A stretch of 64,000 nt of DNA from Lacihabitans sp. LS3-19 (GTDB lineage Bacteria > Bacteroidota > Bacteroidia > Cytophagales > Spirosomataceae), in contig NZ_RJUA01000120.1 in the NCBI RefSeq assembly GCF_024343575.1, forward strand, positions 1 through 64,000. The letters run 5' to 3'. This document shows, in pieces, positions 35,350 through 44,090 of this stretch. Under the pieces are notes generated by a model that had not been told where the DNA came from, made no database searches, and saw only the letters and a list, made by a program, of their open reading frames with translations. The position numbers and the translations under genes were made by a program. Every line of letters starts with the position of its first letter. The first letter of the stretch is position 1.

Positions 35350-35719
35350 ATTGATAAAGTTTAATTCCTTCAATAAATTTAAAATCCTTTATGTTTAGGG
35401 TAAAGAACTCCATTTCATTTAAAATGGAAGTTGCCGCAATTAAACTATCTGGGAGGTTTAAATTATGGGATAATGAATATTTATCGATAAGTTGAATAGA
35501 TAATTCGGAAATTAATTCGTTTATTCGAATCGAATTTATATTATTCAAATCCTTTCTTAATGTTTTTAATTCTTGTTGATTGCGTGCACCATAAAGTAAT
35601 TCCGCAATTGTTACATCAGAAATGGCAAAATTATCTGACCCTATATTTTTAGCAATTTTTGTTATATATTGATTGCTTCTGTAAATCTAGATTAGAATAT
35701 TGGTATCAAATAAAATCAT
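35327..35719 (-). pseudogene. VapC-like PIN-domain toxin with in-frame amber stop at codon 11
   Basis: Read from the ATG at 35719, the frame gives MILFDTNILI, a TAG stop at 35689-35687, then IYRSNQYITK and an uninterrupted PIN domain to a stop at 35327 (130 codons in all). The three expected acidic residues are kept: Asp5 (LFDTN), Glu40 (VTIAELLYGA) and Asp91 (LPDSLIAAT). No frameshift or other decay is seen, so the nonsense change is recent, or the product is made by readthrough or from an internal start that would lack Asp5. The start overlaps the stop of the antitoxin gene by ATGA, as in intact vapBC operons. VapC toxins are ribonucleases acting on tRNA or rRNA. Confidence 0.85.
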
Positions 35720-35937
35720 AATTTCAGATTCCAAGCCTTTTTGCGTAGAGTTGAACCATCTATTTCATAGTCATTCCACAAACCAATAGTAATTGGGAAT
35801 CCATCTTTGCTTTTTATCTTTTGAATTTTAGTGGAATCAACTTCAATTTTAGCTTCAATGTCTTCTTTTTTTAAAAAATCCATCAAAGCTTTTAACTTAA
35901 TTTTTCCGATATCTTCTTTCAATATTATTTTAGTCAT
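35716..35937 (-). CDS. VapB-like antitoxin
   Basis: The 73-residue protein precedes a PIN-domain gene with a 4-bp ATGA overlap, the classic antitoxin-toxin order. The C-terminus GLWNDYEIDGSTLRKKAWNL matches the W-x-[DN]-x-x-I-x-x-x-x-LR-x-x-AW motif of antitoxins that accompany PIN toxins in Bacteroidota. The N-terminal half is helical (GKIKLKALMDFLKKEDIEAKIEV) with no obvious ribbon-helix-helix. It would neutralise the toxin and repress the operon. With the toxin frame interrupted it may be a surviving orphan. Confidence 0.75.
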   Translation of the reverse strand: MTKIILKEDIGKIKLKALMDFLKKEDIEAKIEVDSTKIQKIKSKDGFPITIGLWNDYEIDGSTLRKKAWNLKL

Positions 35938-35982
35938 ATTCCAAATACTTTTAACAAAACTAAAAAAAATTTAGAATTTATC

Positions 35983-37071
35983 TCAAATATACTTCTTCCA
36001 TTGAAAATATATCCATAAGGCAATGGCTATTAGAAACATAGCTCCCAAAGTGAAGAAATAACCGTTTTGCATTTGTAGCTCTGGCATATTTCTAAAATTC
36101 ATGCCGTAAAGGCCCGCGATGAAGGTTAGTGGCATAAAAATAGCGGTAAAAACAGTCAGGGTTTTCATCACGGAGTTCATCCTGTTGCTCAATTGCGAAT
36201 GATAGTTGGATAGTAAATTTTCAATTTCGTCTCTGAATGTTTCTATTGTGTCCAAGTTTTCTATTACATGATCGTGAACGTCTCTAAGGTAAACTTTAGT
36301 CTCAGGTGTTATTCTATTGTTTTCATCTCTAATCAGCTGATTTACAATCTCTCGTAAAGGGTACAAGGCTTTTTTTAGATAAGAAATTTCACGCTTTAAA
36401 TAGAACAATTGATTTTGATGAATGGATTGTGCATTTAATAATATTTGATCTCCAAGATGCTCAATTTGTTCTTCGGTATTGGCCAGTACTAAATAAAAAT
36501 TATCTACTACAATATCGATAAAGGAGTATAATAAATAATCTAATTTATTCTTTTTGGTTTTACTATAAGCCCTATTTAGTCTTTCTAAAATTGGAGAAAA
36601 AACATTTGTATTGTCCAGTTCTTGAAACGTCAAAATAAATCCGTCGCCTAAAATAATAGCTACATGTTCTGTTTCAATATCTTGAGATTGTTCATTTTTT
36701 CTAGGAACCTTCAATATTAGAAATAAGAGATTCTGCTTTTCGAAAAAATCCAATTTGGGTTTTTGGGTCGTATTTAATATGTCCTCAATTATTAGCGGAT
36801 GGAGGCTAAAAGTTTGCCCAATTTTATCTACTACTTGGATATTATGAATTCCCTCCATGTCTACCCAATGGTTTTTACCTTCGGTAAAATAGCTTTTTAT
36901 CCTATCTACGTCAATATTTTCAGTTATCAAAACCGCCTCTTCATTATACTCTAAAAGCCGAACTTCACTTTTACCTAGAATCTCTTTGCCAATATAATGA
37001 TTCGTTCCGGCCGATGAAAAAACCTCATGCTTGGGGAATTTAGGCCTATTTTTTGATTTTAATTTCGACAT
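35983..37071 (-). CDS. corA: CorA-family magnesium/cobalt channel
   Basis: The 362-residue protein has a large cytosolic N-terminal domain, a long helix, and two C-terminal TM segments. The first TM (TLTVFTAIFMPLTFIAGLYGMNF) ends in the invariant GMN motif that forms the ion filter; the second is FFTLGAMFLIAIALWIYF with a basic tail KKYI. PLREIVNQLIRDE and the coiled stalk fit CorA. It imports Mg2+ as a pentamer in the inner membrane. The helicase gene lies 6 bp upstream on the same strand, so the two are probably co-transcribed although functionally unrelated. Confidence 0.94.
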   Translation of the reverse strand: MSKLKSKNRPKFPKHEVFSSAGTNHYIGKEILGKSEVRLLEYNEEAVLITENIDVDRIKSYFTEGKNHWVDMEGIHNIQVVDKIGQTFSLHPLIIEDILNTTQKPKLDFFEKQNLLFLILKVPRKNEQSQDIETEHVAIILGDGFILTFQELDNTNVFSPILERLNRAYSKTKKNKLDYLLYSFIDIVVDNFYLVLANTEEQIEHLGDQILLNAQSIHQNQLFYLKREISYLKKALYPLREIVNQLIRDENNRITPETKVYLRDVHDHVIENLDTIETFRDEIENLLSNYHSQLSNRMNSVMKTLTVFTAIFMPLTFIAGLYGMNFRNMPELQMQNGYFFTLGAMFLIAIALWIYFQWKKYI

Positions 37072-37077
37072 TTTAGC

Positions 37078-38502
37078 TTATGTTTTATTTTCTAAGAAAA
37101 AAGCAGGTTGGAAATTTACGAAAAAAACTTCACGAATACCTCTTGTAATCGCTGTGTAAAGCCATCGGACTATTTCAGCGTCAATTTCGTTATTGGGCAA
37201 ATACAATGCGTCAATAAAAACAGCATCCCATTGCCCTCCTTGGGCTTTGTGGCAAGTTAGAGCGTATGCAAACTTCACCTGCAAGGCGTTCATATATTTG
37301 TCTTCTCGCATTCTTTTCTTGCGATCTGCTTTCGATTTTACCCAATAATAGTCTTGCAAAACGCTCTCGTATAGTTTCTTGTTTTCTTCTTGACTAAGAC
37401 TTGGCGAATTAGAATACAATGTATCCAAAAATATCAAAGTCTCAAAAGGCTGTTCGTCAGGATAATCTACCAGTTGAAGCGTTACGTTCTGAAAACGGAA
37501 ACCATGCATTTCTTCTTCTCTGCCCATTCGTTTTACTGTCGCAAACTCTCCATTAGCAATAAATCCCGCTTCCGAATCTTCACCCAAAACCGAGTAATTG
37601 TTTTTTACCACCATCAATATATCACCTACGTCAAGTTCAGAGTCAGAATAATTTATCTGGTTTCTAATCAATCTGTTATATAAAACCGCATTGCGATTTG
37701 ACCGTGTCAAGATTATGGTATTTTCAACGCCGTATTTATCGTAGGCATACCTTATACCATCTTCAAGTTTTTCGCCTGTCATTTTGAAAATATCCCTAAA
37801 ACCTCTGGTTATCATCTGAATTTCAGGTTTTTCATTATCCAATTGATTTCTTAAAAGCGTTGCATTTTCGAGAATTCCAGAATTGGCTTCTTGTCGCATT
37901 ACATCTTTTAAAGTAGTGGTAAAAACCTTAGTATGGTAGAAGTTCTCAATATGATCCACATCCAATGCTGGACTCAAAGACATACCTACAGGAGGCAACT
38001 GAGCCACATCTCCAAGCAATAATAGCTTGTTTTCTGTACCATCAAATACAAAGTTCACTAAATCATGTAGAAGTCCGTGGCTCCCAAACTCACGCGTGTC
38101 AGAAATCATCGAGGCTTCATCTACTATGTAAATCGTCCCTTCTTCTTTGTTGGGTTGGAGCTCGAATAGTAAATTTCCAGAGGCTCCATCTTCTTTTTGT
38201 TTATATATTTTTCTGTGAATTGTTTGAGCTTTAGAACCTGTGTAATTGCTCATAACTTTTGCGGCTCTGCCAGTCGGAGCGAGCAAGGCATATTTCCAGC
38301 CAAATTGAGGCAAAACTTTAATAAATGTGCTTAGGATTGTGGTTTTTCCAGTACCCGCATACCCTTTTAACACAAAAGCAGTTCTTTCATCTTCTTCTAA
38401 AATAAACTGCTCCAATAAACTAAAAAGCCGTTTTTGGCCAACAGTTGGCGTATGTTTAAAGTTTTCACTTAATAATTCAGAAAAAGAAAGAATTTTAGCC
38501 AT
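37078..38502 (-). CDS. RecD/Pif1-like superfamily 1 DNA helicase
   Basis: The protein (474 aa) shows Walker A GYAGTGKTTIL near residue 48, LLAPTGRAAKVM (motif Ia), YIVDEASMISD (Walker B), LLLLGDVAQLPPVG (motif III) and the C-terminal UvrD_C2 segment KFAYALTCHKAQGGQWDAVFID with LYTAITRG (motif VI). This layout is that of short RecD2-like ATP-dependent helicases, widespread in Bacteroidota, which act 5'-3' in DNA repair or recombination. No RecB/RecC homologues are nearby. It is followed by corA after 6 bp and preceded by a terminator, so it has its own promoter. Confidence 0.9.
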   Translation of the reverse strand: MAKILSFSELLSENFKHTPTVGQKRLFSLLEQFILEEDERTAFVLKGYAGTGKTTILSTFIKVLPQFGWKYALLAPTGRAAKVMSNYTGSKAQTIHRKIYKQKEDGASGNLLFELQPNKEEGTIYIVDEASMISDTREFGSHGLLHDLVNFVFDGTENKLLLLGDVAQLPPVGMSLSPALDVDHIENFYHTKVFTTTLKDVMRQEANSGILENATLLRNQLDNEKPEIQMITRGFRDIFKMTGEKLEDGIRYAYDKYGVENTIILTRSNRNAVLYNRLIRNQINYSDSELDVGDILMVVKNNYSVLGEDSEAGFIANGEFATVKRMGREEEMHGFRFQNVTLQLVDYPDEQPFETLIFLDTLYSNSPSLSQEENKKLYESVLQDYYWVKSKADRKKRMREDKYMNALQVKFAYALTCHKAQGGQWDAVFIDALYLPNNEIDAEIVRWLYTAITRGIREVFFVNFQPAFFLENKT

Positions 38503-38513
38503 TTTTTAGAAAT

Positions 38514-38543
38514 AAAAAAAGCCTATCAAATAGGCTTTTTTTT
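38514..38543. terminator. Symmetrical intrinsic terminator upstream of the helicase gene
   Basis: AAAAAAAGCCTA (38514-38525) pairs with TAGGCTTTTTTT (38531-38542) around a 5-nt loop. It lies just 3' of the membrane-protein gene at 38562-39041 and most likely ends that transcript before the helicase gene. Confidence 0.85.
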
Positions 38544-38561
38544 GATTGTTTTATATTGAGT

Positions 38562-39041
38562 TTATCTCATGTGTTTTACATTAAGAAAATATAAAACAGA
38601 AAATATTATTCCCATAAAGGCTATCATTCCACTGCCAATAAATCCAAGAAAACCATCATAAATCATTAATGGAGCTACAACTGCTACTATCACTCCTAAA
38701 ACATATAGGTAAAAACCTTTTTTATCTAAACCCCACATTAATATTGCACCAACTAAAGTCAACAAATTAGCGATGCCACTTGCAATAGCATTGTTTTTAA
38801 TTTTATCTTCTGAAATATCAGCAGAAACCGAATCCATTATTTTTCCTACCAATTCAGCTGATTTTTCGTCTTTTGCAGCTTCGTCCATTTGATCTTTGGC
38901 TTCTTCTAAAGCATCTTGCGTGATACCTGTAGCCATACCAGCTGCAGTGTAATTTGTTATTGCACTGTATATTCCAAACGCACTTCCTAAAAATGTGAGC
39001 ACACACAGCACAGTCAAAAAGGTCGGTCTAAGATTCTCCAT
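38562..39041 (-). CDS. Four-TM membrane protein of unknown function
   Basis: The protein has 159 residues. An N-terminal TM (FLTVLCVLTFLGSAFGIYSAI) is followed by an acidic, helical loop of about 55 residues (QDALEEAKDQMDEAAKDEKSAEL) and three further hydrophobic segments (IANLLTLVGAILMWGL, FYLYVLGVIVAVVAPLMIY, IAFMGIIFSVLYFLNV). The opening RPTFLTVLCVLTFLGS occurs in many small Bacteroidota membrane proteins of unknown role. It is monocistronic with its own terminator. Confidence 0.75.
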   Translation of the reverse strand: MENLRPTFLTVLCVLTFLGSAFGIYSAITNYTAAGMATGITQDALEEAKDQMDEAAKDEKSAELVGKIMDSVSADISEDKIKNNAIASGIANLLTLVGAILMWGLDKKGFYLYVLGVIVAVVAPLMIYDGFLGFIGSGMIAFMGIIFSVLYFLNVKHMR

Positions 39042-39107
39042 AATTTTGTTAGAGGTTTAATTATTAATATTTTAGAGTTTAATACAAACTTAGTTTTTCA
39101 AATATAG

Positions 39108-40457
39108 TTATTTTTCAATAATATATGATTTGACATTACAAAATTCCTGTAGTCCATATACGCCTAGTTCACGTCCATATCCTGAGTTTCCAATTCCTCC
39201 AAATGGCATACTCACATCAGATTTAACCATAGAATTGAGGAAAACAGATCCTGCTTTTAACTGCTGCATCAAAATCTCTCCTTTTTCAATTTCCTGCGTC
39301 CAAATACTCGCTCCCAAGCCAAAACAGGTCTCATTGGCAATTTCAATGGCTTCCAATTCATTTTCAGCTTTGATGATACAAGCAACCGGACCAAATAATT
39401 CCTCTACAAATTGTACTGAAATTTCTTTTGAAAGTTGATAAAGCGAAGGGCTGAAAAAACATCCATTTCGTTTTCCTTTAACTATTGGAGTAGCACCTAA
39501 ATGCTCTAAATCAGCCAATTGGCATTCTACTTTTTCCGCCAATTCCAGCCTTGCCATTGGTCCATAAGTCATAGAATCATCAAAAGGATCTCCCGTAGAA
39601 ATATTACTTATCAAGGTCAATATTTCAAGCATAAATACATCGTAAACTTCTTCTTCGACTATCCATCTTTTGGCAGCTATGCAGGTTTGTCCAGCATTTT
39701 GAAAACGTGATTTAACCGCCCAAAAGGCTGCTTCTTTAATATCAGCATCTTTCAAAACTATAAATGGGTCAGAACCTCCTAATTCCAAAACTGACTTTTT
39801 AAGGTGTTTTCCTGCCAAAGCACCCACAGAAGAACCTGCAATATTACTTCCAGTTAAAGTTACTCCTTTGATGAAATTATGTGATATAACGTCTTCAACT
39901 TGGTCAATATCAATATTTAATAAACTAAAAACTCCTTTTGGGAATCCTGCCAATTCAAATGCATTTTTGATGTTATCCGCAGAAATAAAGACGTTCGGAG
40001 CGTGTTTAAGTAAAACGACATTTCCACTTAATATGGTCGGAATAGCAAATCTCATCACCTGCCAAAAAGGAAAATTCCAAGGCATTATCGCAAATATTCC
40101 GCCGGTAGGTTCAGAGCGATAATATGCTTTGTGGGCATAATTATTGACTTTTTTAGGTTCCAACATATCCTCTACAGCAGTTCCATAATATTTAGCAGTT
40201 TTTGCACATTTTTCAATTTCGGCAATAGCATCTTTATATCTTTTGCCCATTTCAAGACTTACATCTTTTGCAAATTCTACTTTTTTGTTTTCTAAAACAT
40301 CAGCTAAATTTTCAATAAGTTTTATTCTTTCTGCTAATGAAGTATTGCTCCAATCTAAAAAAGCCAATTCAGCTGATTTAATTGTTTTTTCTGGGTGCTC
40401 ATTTTTTTCGAATCTGGCAATTATTTCTCCATTTACTGGATTTTTGCTTTCAAACAT
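39108..40457 (-). CDS. Succinate-semialdehyde dehydrogenase-like aldehyde dehydrogenase (Sad/YneI type)
   Basis: This 449-residue NAD(P)-dependent enzyme oxidises an aldehyde to the acid. Catalytic Glu225 (LELGGSDPF) and Cys259 (NAGQTCIAAKR) are present, with MPWNFPFWQVMRFAIP and LLKHAPNV, which match the short (~450-460 aa) Sad/YneI succinate-semialdehyde dehydrogenases more closely than GabD. FGGIGNSGYGRELGVYGLQEFCN is the standard C-terminus. Its start overlaps the end of an Rrf2-family regulator gene by 8 bp, so the regulator probably controls and is co-transcribed with it. Substrate could be succinate semialdehyde or a related aldehyde. Confidence 0.9.
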   Translation of the reverse strand: MFESKNPVNGEIIARFEKNEHPEKTIKSAELAFLDWSNTSLAERIKLIENLADVLENKKVEFAKDVSLEMGKRYKDAIAEIEKCAKTAKYYGTAVEDMLEPKKVNNYAHKAYYRSEPTGGIFAIMPWNFPFWQVMRFAIPTILSGNVVLLKHAPNVFISADNIKNAFELAGFPKGVFSLLNIDIDQVEDVISHNFIKGVTLTGSNIAGSSVGALAGKHLKKSVLELGGSDPFIVLKDADIKEAAFWAVKSRFQNAGQTCIAAKRWIVEEEVYDVFMLEILTLISNISTGDPFDDSMTYGPMARLELAEKVECQLADLEHLGATPIVKGKRNGCFFSPSLYQLSKEISVQFVEELFGPVACIIKAENELEAIEIANETCFGLGASIWTQEIEKGEILMQQLKAGSVFLNSMVKSDVSMPFGGIGNSGYGRELGVYGLQEFCNVKSYIIEK

Positions 40458-40869
40458 TATCTAAAAGATCTTTTAATGTAGTATTTTCATAAACTGCAAG
40501 GTTGGCGTCTCGTAGCTGCGTCATAAAAGGCCTAATTTTACATTTTTCTTCACTGTTGCAATCGTCACATTTGCCGTAAAAGTTCAAAGATACACAAAGA
40601 ACCGGTGCAATTGGACCATCTATTATCCTTATTATTTTTGCTAAACTCACATCTTTAGGTTCAGTTCTTAACAAATATCCGCCACCTTTTCCTTTTTGGC
40701 TTTGTAAAATTCCATTGTTTCTCAATTCCAACAATATAGCTTCCAGAAATTTCTTTGGAATATTTTCTTTTTCTGATATCTCACTTATTAACAAAGGCTT
40801 ATGTGTCTCAAAACCTTCAGCAAGACGCGTTAGTGCTTTAAATGCATATTTGGCTTTTTTAGAAATCAT
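40450..40869 (-). CDS. Rrf2-family transcriptional regulator
   Basis: The 139-residue protein has the Rrf2 winged helix: KKAKYAFKALTRLAEG, LLISEISEKENIPKKFLEAILLELRNNGILQSQKGKGGGYLL. The C-terminal half has four cysteines (Cys92, Cys101, Cys104, Cys110, the last three as CDDCNSEEKC), more than the three of IscR/NsrR, suggesting an Fe-S or redox-sensing cluster. The first gene of a two-gene operon, it overlaps the aldehyde dehydrogenase start by 8 bp. It likely represses this operon in response to redox, NO or Fe-S state; the ligand is unknown. Confidence 0.9.
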   Translation of the reverse strand: MISKKAKYAFKALTRLAEGFETHKPLLISEISEKENIPKKFLEAILLELRNNGILQSQKGKGGGYLLRTEPKDVSLAKIIRIIDGPIAPVLCVSLNFYGKCDDCNSEEKCKIRPFMTQLRDANLAVYENTTLKDLLDNV

Positions 40870-40959
40870 AGGGTTTATGTTTTAACAAATTTAAGTGTGA
40901 AATCAGAGGCTTCAAAATCATTTTTTGAATTTAAGCAAAATAAAACAGCTTATTATCGG

Positions 40960-40967
40960 TATTTTTG
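40960..40967 (+). promoter_or_regulatory. Putative -7 element for the RNA methyltransferase gene
   Basis: TATTTTTG fits TAnnTTTG and lies 15 bp upstream of the ATG at 40982, downstream of the more distal TTG at 40925. It therefore supports the ATG as the true start. No properly spaced -33 box was found. Confidence 0.38.
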
Positions 40968-40981
40968 TGAAAATTTTTAGA

Positions 40982-42199
40982 ATGATAAAAGTAGTGAAAT
41001 TATTTCCTCCATTGATAGAAGCTGTCGAAAAAGCTTTGGTGGAGATATTTATTGAAAATAGAAAAGCTGACAAAGCAATAGCCGGTATTTTAAAATCTAA
41101 CCCAAAATGGGGCTCAAGAGATAGAGGTTTTATAGCCGAAAATACGTATGAGATTGTCCGTAATTGGCGTTTAGTGAATTTTTTGGCAGGTCGAGATGAT
41201 GTTGATAACCAAAGGGCTGGAACTTACAGAGAAATCATCGGCATTTGGCTGATAATCAAAGGTTACGATATTAGCAATAGTCCACTATTTGAAAAAATAG
41301 ATGCAGAAAGCATATTAGCAAAAAAACAAGAGGCAGAAAAAGACAGAAAAGTTTTTTATTCGGTGCCTGATTGGATGGATGCTTATATATCTAAAGAAAT
41401 AGGAGAAAATTGGGATAAGGAATTAGAAGCTTTAAGCCAACAAGCGGAAGTATATCTACGTGTAAATACTACAAAAATTTCTAAAACTGAATTAATTGCT
41501 CTTTTAAAAACAAAAGATGTTGAAGTTGCAGAGGTTGAAGGCGTTGAAAGTGCCCTCAGATTGGTAAAAAGGATGAATGTTTTTTCATTGGAAGAGTTCA
41601 GGAAAGGTTTTTTTGAAGTGCAAGATGCTGGTTCTCAGATGATTTCTGTGCTTTTGGATATTCAACCAGAACAACGTGTAATAGACGCGTGTGCTGGTGC
41701 AGGTGGAAAAACCCTCCACATGGCCAATATTATGAACAATAAAGGTAGGATTATTGCACTTGATGTGGAAGAACATAAACTTGTAGAGTTAAAATCCAGA
41801 GCAAAAAGAAATGGCCTGAGTAATATTGAAACAAGATTAATTGAGTCAAAAACTATAAAGCGACTAAAAGAAACTGCCGATAGATTATTATTGGATGTTC
41901 CTTGTTCGGGTTTGGGCGTATTGAAAAGAAATCCAGATGCAAAATGGAAGCTAAAAGAGGAATTTTTAACTGAAATTCAAGCTGTACAAGCCAATATTTT
42001 AGAAAATTATTCGAAAATATTAAAACATGGTGGTAAAATGGTTTACGCAACTTGCTCGATTTTACCTTCAGAAAACGAAAAACAAGTAGAGAAGTTTTTA
42101 TCAAATAATCCTGAGTATAAACTCGTTACTGAAAAGAAGTTATCACCCGCTAAAGACGGATTTGACGGGTTTTATATGGCATTGATAGAGAGAGAATGA
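40982..42199 (+). CDS. RsmB/NSUN-family RNA (cytosine-5) methyltransferase
   Basis: This SAM-dependent enzyme methylates cytosine in rRNA or tRNA. Motifs are SAM-binding VIDACAGAGGKTLHMA, ALDVEEHKL, the cysteine motif LLLDVPCSGLGVLKRNPDAKW and the catalytic YATCSILPSENEKQV. The N-terminal helical region resembles the NusB-like extension seen in RsmB-type proteins. The frame is open from a TTG at 40925, but the ATG at 40982 (405 residues) is preferred because a -7-like element lies between them. The stop overlaps the next gene's start by ATGA. Exact target base is unknown. Confidence 0.9.
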   Translation: MIKVVKLFPPLIEAVEKALVEIFIENRKADKAIAGILKSNPKWGSRDRGFIAENTYEIVRNWRLVNFLAGRDDVDNQRAGTYREIIGIWLIIKGYDISNSPLFEKIDAESILAKKQEAEKDRKVFYSVPDWMDAYISKEIGENWDKELEALSQQAEVYLRVNTTKISKTELIALLKTKDVEVAEVEGVESALRLVKRMNVFSLEEFRKGFFEVQDAGSQMISVLLDIQPEQRVIDACAGAGGKTLHMANIMNNKGRIIALDVEEHKLVELKSRAKRNGLSNIETRLIESKTIKRLKETADRLLLDVPCSGLGVLKRNPDAKWKLKEEFLTEIQAVQANILENYSKILKHGGKMVYATCSILPSENEKQVEKFLSNNPEYKLVTEKKLSPAKDGFDGFYMALIERE

Positions 42200-43131
42200 A
42201 AGTATTAATTGTAGATGAAATGCACGAGTCTATTGTGCACATGCCCGAAGAATTAGGCCTTGAAGTAGATTATTTTCCTAATATCGCTCAATCTGATGTT
42301 TTGGAAAAAGTAGCTGACTATGAAGGGCTTATAATCAGGAGTAAGTTTTTTATAGATGAAAATTTCCTACAAAACGCACCAAAATTAAGGTTTATTGGCA
42401 GAGCAGGAGCTGGTCTAGATTTAATAGATATTGAAGCCTGCAAAAAAAGAAACATTGAGATTTTTGCGGCAAACGAAGGAAACAGAATTGCTGTGGCTGA
42501 ACATCTAATAGGTATGCTTCTTTGTCTTTTCAATAATATTTTGAAAAGCAATACTGAAATAAAAAACAGCCTTTGGAAAAGGGAAGAAAATAGGGGAGAA
42601 GAATTGTTTGGTAAAACTGTCGGAATAATAGGCTATGGAAATAACGGAGAAGCTACCGCAAGTCGACTAATTGCTTTTGGTTGTAGAATTTTAGCTTACG
42701 ATAAATACAGGTATGGATTTGGTAATCAATTTGTTACTGAATCAACCATGAACGAAATTTATAGAGATGCAGATATTTTAAGTATACATATTCCGTTGAC
42801 AACAGAAACCAACAAAATGTTTGACCAAACATTTTTTGAACGGTTTGAGAAGAATATTTATTTCTGTAATGTGGCGAGAGGAGAGTTGGTTGTACAGAAA
42901 GATTTGGTTGATGCTCTAAAATCAGGTAAAGTTAAAGGTGCATGTTTGGACGTATTGGAAAACGAAAAATTAAATAAACTTTCGGAGGATCAAAAAATCT
43001 CCTTTGATTATTTAAAAAACCAAGACAATGTAATTCTTACGCCGCATATCGCTGGCTGGACTTTTGAGTCTTACAATAGAATAAATACTGTTTTAAAAGA
43101 CAAAATCGCTAGATTTTTAAACTTGAAATAA
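42196..43131 (+). CDS. D-2-hydroxyacid dehydrogenase (phosphoglycerate-dehydrogenase-like)
   Basis: The 311-residue protein has a D-isomer-specific 2-hydroxyacid dehydrogenase fold: IIRSKFFIDENFL, FIGRAGAGLDLIDIEACKKRNI, NAD-binding TVGIIGYGNNGEA, the substrate Arg in NVARGELV, Glu in LENEK and the His in LTPHIAGWT. It is close to short SerA-like enzymes without an ACT domain, which oxidise 3-phosphoglycerate or reduce 2-keto acids. It is translationally coupled (ATGA, 42196-42199) to the RNA methyltransferase gene. Substrate is not determinable from sequence. Confidence 0.9.
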   Translation: MKVLIVDEMHESIVHMPEELGLEVDYFPNIAQSDVLEKVADYEGLIIRSKFFIDENFLQNAPKLRFIGRAGAGLDLIDIEACKKRNIEIFAANEGNRIAVAEHLIGMLLCLFNNILKSNTEIKNSLWKREENRGEELFGKTVGIIGYGNNGEATASRLIAFGCRILAYDKYRYGFGNQFVTESTMNEIYRDADILSIHIPLTTETNKMFDQTFFERFEKNIYFCNVARGELVVQKDLVDALKSGKVKGACLDVLENEKLNKLSEDQKISFDYLKNQDNVILTPHIAGWTFESYNRINTVLKDKIARFLNLK

Positions 43132-43247
43132 AAGAAAAAATCTTAGAAATACCTTCTAAAAAACAGTGTATATCTGCTAAAAACAACGTTTTACATCTCT
43201 TTTACATTATTTTACATTTAAAAATATAGTTTCTCAATTTGAGAGAA

Positions 43248-43255
43248 TACATTTG
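43248..43255 (+). promoter_or_regulatory. Putative -7 element
   Basis: TACATTTG fits TAnnTTTG and lies 18 bp before the ATG at 43273. A -33 box at normal spacing is not evident. Confidence 0.35.
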
Positions 43256-43272
43256 GATATAAATAATAAAAT

Positions 43273-44073
43273 ATGAAAAAGAACATTATCATTTTTAGCA
43301 CTTTAATAGCATTTATAAGCATTTCGGCTTTTACTTACAAAAAATGGAATTCAACCCAAAATTTTGATTTAAATCCTCAAAATCCTCAAAACTCCGTCTT
43401 TTTTGATAAATATCTTTTTAAGACTTTAGACAATGCCATATATTACAATGTAGAGTCAAGATTTAAATTGACCGTTTCAAAAGATAAATTATCGAACCCA
43501 ACTACTTTTTTAGATACTTTTTCGAAAATAGCCAACGAAAGTTCTGAGAATATTTCTTCAACTTCAATAGCAAAATTGAAGGAGGATATGTTGCCTTTCA
43601 AAAGTGAAGATGCAGAAAATAATAGTCTAAACGAATCTCAAATAAAGCTTTTAAAATCTCTTGATTATCAAGACAATGTTTTGCTGAAAATTCTCATCAA
43701 AAAGGAAAATCCGAATACTGGCAAAAATGTAACAAGACTTTTGACTCATTATCTAACGATAGTACCTGAAAAAGTAGCTGAATACAGTCTTGGAAAAGAG
43801 GCGTTTATAGATTTCATAAGGAAAAATACGGTATCAGAAACCCAGAATATTAAGAAAGATAAAATAGGCTCTGGTAGAATTAGTTTTGTAGTTAAGGAAG
43901 ATGGCGAAATCGCAAATCTCAAAATAGATAATGAATCAAAACTAAAAACATTAGACGATAAATTGTTGAAATTACTTAACAATTCACCCGGAAAATGGAA
44001 TCCAGCTAGAAATGCTCTTGGTGAACCAGTTGCTCAAGAATTGATTTTCTTTTTTGGCAACCAAGGCTGTTAA
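43273..44073 (+). CDS. Membrane-anchored protein with TonB-C-like C-terminal domain
   Basis: The 266-residue protein starts with an uncleaved-looking hydrophobic segment (NIIIFSTLIAFISISAFTY) and an Asn/Gln-rich linker. The last ~70 residues, GRISFVVKEDGEIANLKI through SPGKWNPARNALGEPVAQELIFFF, match the energy-transducer TonB C-terminal pattern (F.V..dG.i......W.PA...G.pV). The middle region is Lys/Ser/Asn-rich and unrecognised. No ExbB/ExbD genes are adjacent. It could be a TonB-like accessory or simply a secreted protein with this fold. Confidence 0.65.
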   Translation: MKKNIIIFSTLIAFISISAFTYKKWNSTQNFDLNPQNPQNSVFFDKYLFKTLDNAIYYNVESRFKLTVSKDKLSNPTTFLDTFSKIANESSENISSTSIAKLKEDMLPFKSEDAENNSLNESQIKLLKSLDYQDNVLLKILIKKENPNTGKNVTRLLTHYLTIVPEKVAEYSLGKEAFIDFIRKNTVSETQNIKKDKIGSGRISFVVKEDGEIANLKIDNESKLKTLDDKLLKLLNNSPGKWNPARNALGEPVAQELIFFFGNQGC

Positions 44074-44090
44074 AAATAGGAACATTATCC

